A stretch of DNA of 64,000 bases, from positions 561,044,315 through 561,108,314 of the forward strand of contig CM057346.1 of NCBI GenBank assembly GCA_030015575.1, read 5' to 3'. Positions within the stretch are counted from its first letter, which is position 1; every line of letters begins with the position of its first letter. The position numbers and the translations under genes were made by a program. This document shows, piece by piece, positions 59,401 through 64,000 of the stretch. This DNA comes from Agapanthus africanus (lineage: Eukaryota > Streptophyta > Magnoliopsida > Asparagales > Amaryllidaceae). The notes below the pieces were generated by a model. The model was not told the origin of the DNA. It made no database searches and saw only the letters and a list, made by a program, of their open reading frames with translations.

Positions 59401-59516
59401 TGACTTAGCCAGATAAAATTTTACAGTAAGACCCAAACAAGCAAGATAAATGAAATGAGTAATATCTAATGCTCAACCAATAATAGAAAATAGTAGTATT
59501 GGGCTCGGGTGTTACA
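56449..59516 (-). repeat. Tekay-B 3' LTR
   Basis: 3068 bp. It contains three repeats of a TGTCCCGTTACCCCCCGGGA block (57009, 57063, 57120); the Tekay-A LTR has one related GTCCCGGG site. It lacks the long GC-rich open block of the Tekay-A LTR; around 58630-58800 it has a different GC-rich segment. The left flank ATTTC is the target duplication. Confidence 0.92.
57009..57149. repeat. Triplicated ~55-bp unit in Tekay-B LTR
   Basis: Starts at 57009, 57063 and 57120, spacing 54 and 57 bp. Each has CCCCCCGGGACCACGGATCA. It produces the spurious peptide repeat SVPLPPGTTDQ. Confidence 0.9.
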
Positions 59517-59574
59517 TTATACCCAACTACAAAAGAATTTCGTCCTCGAAATTCCAAGAATACAAGATAGAAAA

Positions 59575-60625
59575 CTACAGGAAAAGGTGAGGAAACTTCT
59601 GTCGGATCTCGTCTTCTCGCTCCCACGTGGACTCTCCATGCGATCGATTACCCCAAGAAACTAGCACAAGGGGGATAACCTTGTTCTTAAGAACCTTTTC
59701 CCTTCGATCCATGATTTCAACCTGTCGCTCCTTAAAAGTCAGGTCTTCCCGTACTGTTAACTCCGAATGATCCAAGACGTGTGTTTCATCTCGAACATAC
59801 CTTCGTAGTTGAGATACGTGAAACACATCGTGCACACCTGCCAAGGACTGCGGTAACGCCAAACGGTACGTTACCTCTCCAACGCGCTCCAATATCTCGA
59901 AGGGTCTAACGAATCGAGGACTAAGCTTTCCTCGACTCCCAAAACGGATCACCCCTCTAGTCGGTGATATCTTCAAGAATACCAAATCACCCACGGCGAA
60001 CTCTAGAGATCTTCTTGACGTGTCAGCCCAACTTTTCTGTCTGTCTTGAGCTGCCTTCATATGCTTTCTGATGGTGTTAACCTTCTCCACTGTCTGTACC
60101 ACAAAATCTGGTCCCAATAATCTTCGTTCACCAACATCATCCCAACAAACAGGTGAACGGCACTTACGACCATACAAAGCCTCAAACGGAGCCATCTGGA
60201 TAGTTGCCTGAAAACTGTTGTTGTAAAACAACTCCACCAAAAGTAGATGATCCTCCCAAGACCCCTTGAAGTCCAACATGCATGCTCTCAACATATTCTC
60301 AAGAGTTTGGATCGTTCTCTCCGACTGACCATCAGTTTGAGGATGATAAGCTGTGCTAAACTTCAATCGAGTCCCCAAACTCTCCTGTAAACTCCTCCAG
60401 AAGTGTGATAAGAACCGAGTGTCCCGATCGGACACGATGCTCACCGTACTCCATGCAATCTTACAATCTCCTGCATGTACCGCTCTGCCAAAGCCTCTGT
60501 TGATTGACCAACCCAAAAAGGAATAAAGTGAGCTACCTTGGTCAATCGGTCAACAATTACCCATACTGCATTGTTGCCTTTTGGACTCCGCGGTAAAGCC
60601 GTCACGAAATCCATGGTTATATGTT
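59575..60625 (-). pseudogene. Tekay-B integrase core and chromodomain
   Basis: Read leftward: the integrase block keeps the first catalytic Asp (TMDFVTALP at about 60620-60600), continues through [12 protein letters not shown], and shifts frame near 60450. Then [16 protein letters not shown] (second Asp) and [19 protein letters not shown] (Glu) lie in one clean frame with [30 protein letters not shown], and the chromodomain [17 protein letters not shown] ... [16 protein letters not shown]. It ends FL and a stop at 59577. Apart from the frameshift this is the best-preserved pol part in the window. Confidence 0.92.
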
Positions 60626-61600
60626 CCCACTTCCACTAAGGAATCGGAAGTGGTTGCAATAAACCAGCAACCCTTTGATGTTCAGCCTTAACTTGCTGAC
60701 ACACCAAGCACTTTGCCACAAAGCGAGCAATCTCCCGCTTCATGCCCTCCCACCAGAAATACTGTCGAATATCTCGGTACATCTTTGTGCCTCCTGGATG
60801 TACAAAATAAGCTGAACTGTGTGCCTCCTTCATAAGCTCGTCACGAACATCACCCTTTAGCACACACAAACGGCTACCATACCTCAATTAACCATCTTCG
60901 TGGATCAATAAATCTGTTCGTAACCCGGCTTCAACCTGCTCTCGAAACTTTTGCAGTCTAGGATCCTGCGATTGAGCTGCTTTAATATTCTCGATCAAAG
61001 ACGAATGTACTTGCAGCTGCAACAACTGTCCCATAGAACGCGGTAGCACAACCTCCAAGTCAAATCTTCGAAAATCTGCGACGATCTCCTTCTGCGTAGT
61101 TAACACCTGAATTACTGGTAACCGACTAAGCGCATCCAGCACAACATTAACCTTCCCCGGATGGTACTTAAGATCAAGATCGTAGTCAGCCATCGGCTCC
61201 AACCATCTACGCTACCTCATGTTAAGCTCCTTCTGTGTGAACACATACTTCAAGCTCTTATGATCTGTAAAAACTTCGACTCTCTCGCCCAAAAGGTAGT
61301 GTCTCCAAATCTTCAAAGCGAAGATCACAGCCGCAAGCTCCAAGTCATGAGTTGGATAATTCTTCTCATGGGTCTTCAGTTGTCTTGATGCGTATGCTAC
61401 CACCTTCCCATGCTGCATCAAAACACATCCCAATCCTTTCCCAGATGCGTCGCTGTGAATCACCAATCCTCCGGAATTGTCTGGCACGGTCAAAATAGGG
61501 GCGGTTATCAACTTCTGCTTCAACGTCTCGAAAGCTAACGCACACTTATCCGCCCATACAAAAGGTACCTCCTTGCGCGTAAGCTTGGTCAACGGCTCTG
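60626..61600 (-). pseudogene. Tekay-B RNase H and integrase zinc-binding region
   Basis: RNase H (61592-61212) has [19 protein letters not shown] and FTDHKSLKY, then TAG where Tekay-A has Gln (after ELNMR). The next piece (61202-60888) includes [22 protein letters not shown] and ends in TAA. The integrase zinc region (60887-60636) has [17 protein letters not shown] and [11 protein letters not shown], and ends in TAG where Tekay-A reads CAATGG. Several of the stops come from CAA or CGA codons by C-to-T change. Confidence 0.9.
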
Positions 61601-62479
61601 CCAGACGAGCAAAGTTCTCTACAAATCTCCTGTAGTATCCGGCTAATCCAAGGAAATTTCTTATCTCAGCAACATTCTTTGGGATAGGCCAATCTCAAAC
61701 TGCTGCAATCTTTTCTGGATCGACGGCAATGCCATCGCCAGACACAACATGCGCCAAAAACCTTACTTCCTCCAGCCAAAACTCGCACTTACTCATCTTC
61801 GCATACAATTTCTCCTGTCTCAACGTCTGCAGTGCGATCTTCAAATGCTCAGCATGCTCTTCAAACTCTTCGAGTAAACCAGAATATCGTCAATGAATAC
61901 CACAATGAACTGATCCAAGAACGGTGAAAAGATTCGGTTCATCAAGTCCATGAATACTGCCGGCACATTCGTTACTCCGAAAGGCATCACTAGATACTCG
62001 TAATGTCCATACCGAGTTCGAAACGCCGTCTTGCAAATATCTTCTGCTTTCACTCGGACCTGATGATATCCGGATCGCAAATCCAGTTTCGAGAATACCC
62101 TCGCGCCACTAAGCTGCTCAAAAAGTTCTCCAATGCGAGGGATCGGGTACTTGTTCTTAATAGTTACCCGGTTTAATTCTCGATAATCGATGCACATCCT
62201 TCTCGTGCCATCCTTCTTCTTTACTAGAAGAACTGGAGCTCCCCAAGGCGAGTTGCTGCTTCGAATCCAACCCTTCTCAAGCAATTCAGCAACTTGTTTC
62301 TTAACTTCTTCCAATTCTACTGGTGCCATTGGATAATACGCTTTAGATACTGGCGCTGCACCAGGAATAAGGTCAATTGCGAACTCCACGTCTCGCTTCG
62401 GCGGTAAACCCGGTATATCTTCAAATACGTCCATAAAATCGCGAACAACCGCCGGCTCTTCACCACTATCAACTTCCAT
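61601..62479 (-). pseudogene. Tekay-B reverse transcriptase
   Basis: The frame from 62479 to 61841 has the full palm: [45 protein letters not shown], the [12 protein letters not shown] block, and the catalytic FIDD in [14 protein letters not shown] frameshift follows at about 61855 (after SKSLK). The thumb part ([33 protein letters not shown]) continues in another frame, with a TGA at about 61697 where Tekay-A has CGA (Arg). The polymerase palm is intact in sequence but cannot be joined to gag or RNase H in one frame. Confidence 0.92.
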
Positions 62480-63283
62480 TGCTGCAAGAACATTGTTTGT
62501 CGGCCTAGCCCTAAACTCGACTGGCCCGACAGAACTGCTTCCTTACCGCAACTGCTGTCTGCTGTGAACTCCCAATTTTCCCGATATGCTCTACTGTTCT
62601 CGAGCTGCCGTAAGAACCTGTGAGAAAGTGGTCAAACCCAGGGAGACGGTCTGCCTTTGGATGTCCACATCCAATCTGCGCATGGACCTTCCTGCCCTGT
62701 CTGCATCGTTGGCGACTAAAGGTCCAGCGAGACTGCTGAGTCTCGTCCACTCTGCTGCATGCACGTCCACGGGTGCTCCATTCTGCCTTAGCCCAATAAA
62801 TTTCTCTTCCATTTCCTCCCGTGTAGTCCGCGGGAAGCACTTCTCCTGGAAACTCTTAGAAAACTCCGCCCAACTGATCGGCTTGGGCAAGCGGGTCTCT
62901 TCCACAAGCCACCACTCTCGGACGTAATCCACTAGCTGAATGCGCACCACATCAACTCTTTTGTCAACTGGAATCTGTGCCGCAATCAGTAAATTCTCCG
63001 TGTCAACTAGACACTGCTCGGCTGACAACGGCTCCTCCAAACCAGTGAATGTAGACGGACCCCAAACGTCTGAAATCTGCCACGGTCCCTACTCGGTTAA
63101 CTGGTTTAGCTCCAGCATTGTTTACAAACTGCTGAACGATCTGCAAACCTTCCTGAAACGAATCTGCTATTGCTGGATCAGCTCAGTCTGTCTCTTTTGA
63201 TTCTCCAGCATTCCTCTTATCACTCGAAGCATGGCGGCTTCGTCCACACGCCTCTGGTACGTCTTCAAATTCTTATCGGCCAT
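62480..63283 (-). pseudogene. Tekay-B gag core, joined by deletion to the PR-RT linker
   Basis: Start Met at 63283 (MADKNLKTYQRR), then an early TAG and frameshift (about 63170). The core (63040-62591) has PLSAEQCLVDTENLL, VRIQLVDYVREWW, LPKPISWAEFSKSFQEKCFP, MEEKFIGLRQ and EWTRLSSLAG, a Retrotrans_gag domain. After AAREQ at 62591 the sequence jumps to the linker [15 protein letters not shown] stretch before RT (in a shifted frame), skipping the zinc knuckles and protease that Tekay-A still has. Confidence 0.88.
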
Positions 63284-63628
63284 AACAAAACACCCAGCAT
63301 TAGCATGATGATAGATTCAAAATAAAGGTCAAGGCTAGAACTCCAAGATACTTAAATAGAGTACCGCATTGTAACTATGCCGCGGTATCATAGCCACAAT
63401 TACATAACTCCATCCAAGTCACCTAAGTCCTAGAGATAACAAGGAATCAGGTTTTCGAATCGATATGCAAAGAAAGTTTGCACATCGTAAAAGATATAAT
63501 CAGGAAGAATGTGATTCAAGAATGGTAAAACGGTCAAGGTGGCAGGACATGTTTCCTAAACACGGGTATTCTGATTCGTGTATTGGGTACAATACCCAAC
63601 TACAAAAGAATCAACCCGACTATCCTAT

Positions 63629-63641
63629 GGCTCTGATACCA
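63629..63641 (-). promoter_or_regulatory. Tekay-B primer-binding site (tRNA-iMet)
   Basis: The minus strand reads TGGTATCAGAGCC nine bases after the 5' LTR end, a better match to initiator tRNA-Met than the Tekay-A site. Confidence 0.9.
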
Positions 63642-63650
63642 AAAGAACCA

Positions 63651-64000
63651 TGTCACGCCCCGCTTCCCAGAGTACGCTAGATTGGGCACGTGACATAGCC
63701 AACCATGCTACCTGTGGGTAAGAAGTATCCATCCACAGTCACATTACGGCTGTAGAGATATCAAGAACAAGATAAACTATCTAAAACATGTCCACAATCC
63801 AGAATAATAAGAGTCAATGATAAATAAATGCGGAAGCAAATGATCCAATACAATAATAGAAAAGTATGTCCCATAATGCGGGCTCACATCTGGAAATAAG
63901 AGTGCAGGAAATAAAACTAACCACTACAGAACTCACAAATCAGCCTGCTGGCTGAAATACTCCTGCTCAGACAGCGACAGTGGTAAAGAATCTGGGCATG
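63651..64000 (-). repeat. Tekay-B 5' LTR (partial, cut by window end)
   Basis: Nearly identical to 56449-56800, starting (plus) TGTCACGCCCCGCTTCCC. Only the 3' end of the LTR is inside the window. Confidence 0.93.

Larger units (their letters stand above)
56449..64000 (-). mobile_element. Tekay-B: second chromovirus of the Tekay-A family, runs off the window
   Basis: Minus orientation. 3' LTR 56449-59516, interior 59517-63650, 5' LTR from 63651 to the window end. LTR ends (TGTAACACCCGAGCCC ... GCGGGGCGTGACA) match Tekay-A. The interior holds gag core, RT, RNase H, integrase and chromodomain, but the zinc knuckles and protease are deleted. There are several stops and frameshifts. The two LTRs differ in the first 350 bp by a few substitutions, a small block change (ACTC/CAGC at 63940) and one indel, so the insertion is fairly recent but older than Tekay-A. 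Confidence 0.93.

Overview
The window looks like a gene-poor, repeat-rich stretch of a flowering-plant nuclear genome. Almost everything in it is nested transposable elements: CACTA (En/Spm) DNA transposons and LTR retrotransposons. They show plant-type marks: a chromodomain-bearing Ty3/gypsy pol, tRNA-iMet primer sites, TG...CA long terminal repeats, short target-site duplications, and Transposase_21/DUF4218 proteins. I see no bacterial or organellar genes. The species cannot be read from the sequence. No intact protein-coding gene was found; every recognisable coding region carries stops, frameshifts, deletions or insertions.

Layout. 1-313 is the end of an LTR (family F). 314-17879 is a minus-strand CACTA element (CACTA-1). 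It is split by a solo family-F LTR (2728-5461) and by a complete Tekay/Del-like chromovirus, Tekay-A (6118-15773, TSD ATAGT). 17880-24150 is the only stretch that looks like host DNA. It holds a convincing MIR319 precursor (about 19440-19662) and an AT-rich degenerate tandem array (about 20860-23070). 24151-39320 is a second CACTA element (CACTA-C, TSD GGG), split by a 10.1 kb non-coding, Ty1/copia-like LTR element (25678-35780, TSD CATCA). A third CACTA element (CACTA-D) starts 4 bp later, at 39325, and is broken at 43285 by a minus-strand, gag-only LTR element (X; LTRs 43285-46732 and 51087-53498). X itself holds a solo LTR of a related family (Y, 46743-49560). X's right LTR is cut by another Y copy (Y', 53499-53824), which is cut by a Tat-like LTR element (E, 53825-56448). 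E is cut by a second Tekay element (Tekay-B, minus, 56449 to beyond the window end).

Working together. The three CACTA transposases are relics of one family. Tekay-A and Tekay-B belong to one LTR family but have lost different parts: A lacks the gag core and the RT catalytic core, while B lacks the zinc knuckles and protease. Tekay-A's LTRs are nevertheless almost identical, which suggests recent movement in trans. The MIR319 locus is the only feature likely to serve the plant; by family knowledge it would control TCP transcription factors.

The most unusual structure is the solo family-F LTR. Its promoter half is packed with short perfect inverted repeats, most with 3-nt loops, plus seven CACGTGTC motifs around a TATA box and two tandem-repeat arrays. 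Boundaries were read by eye from repeat ends and duplications. Divergence figures are hand counts.
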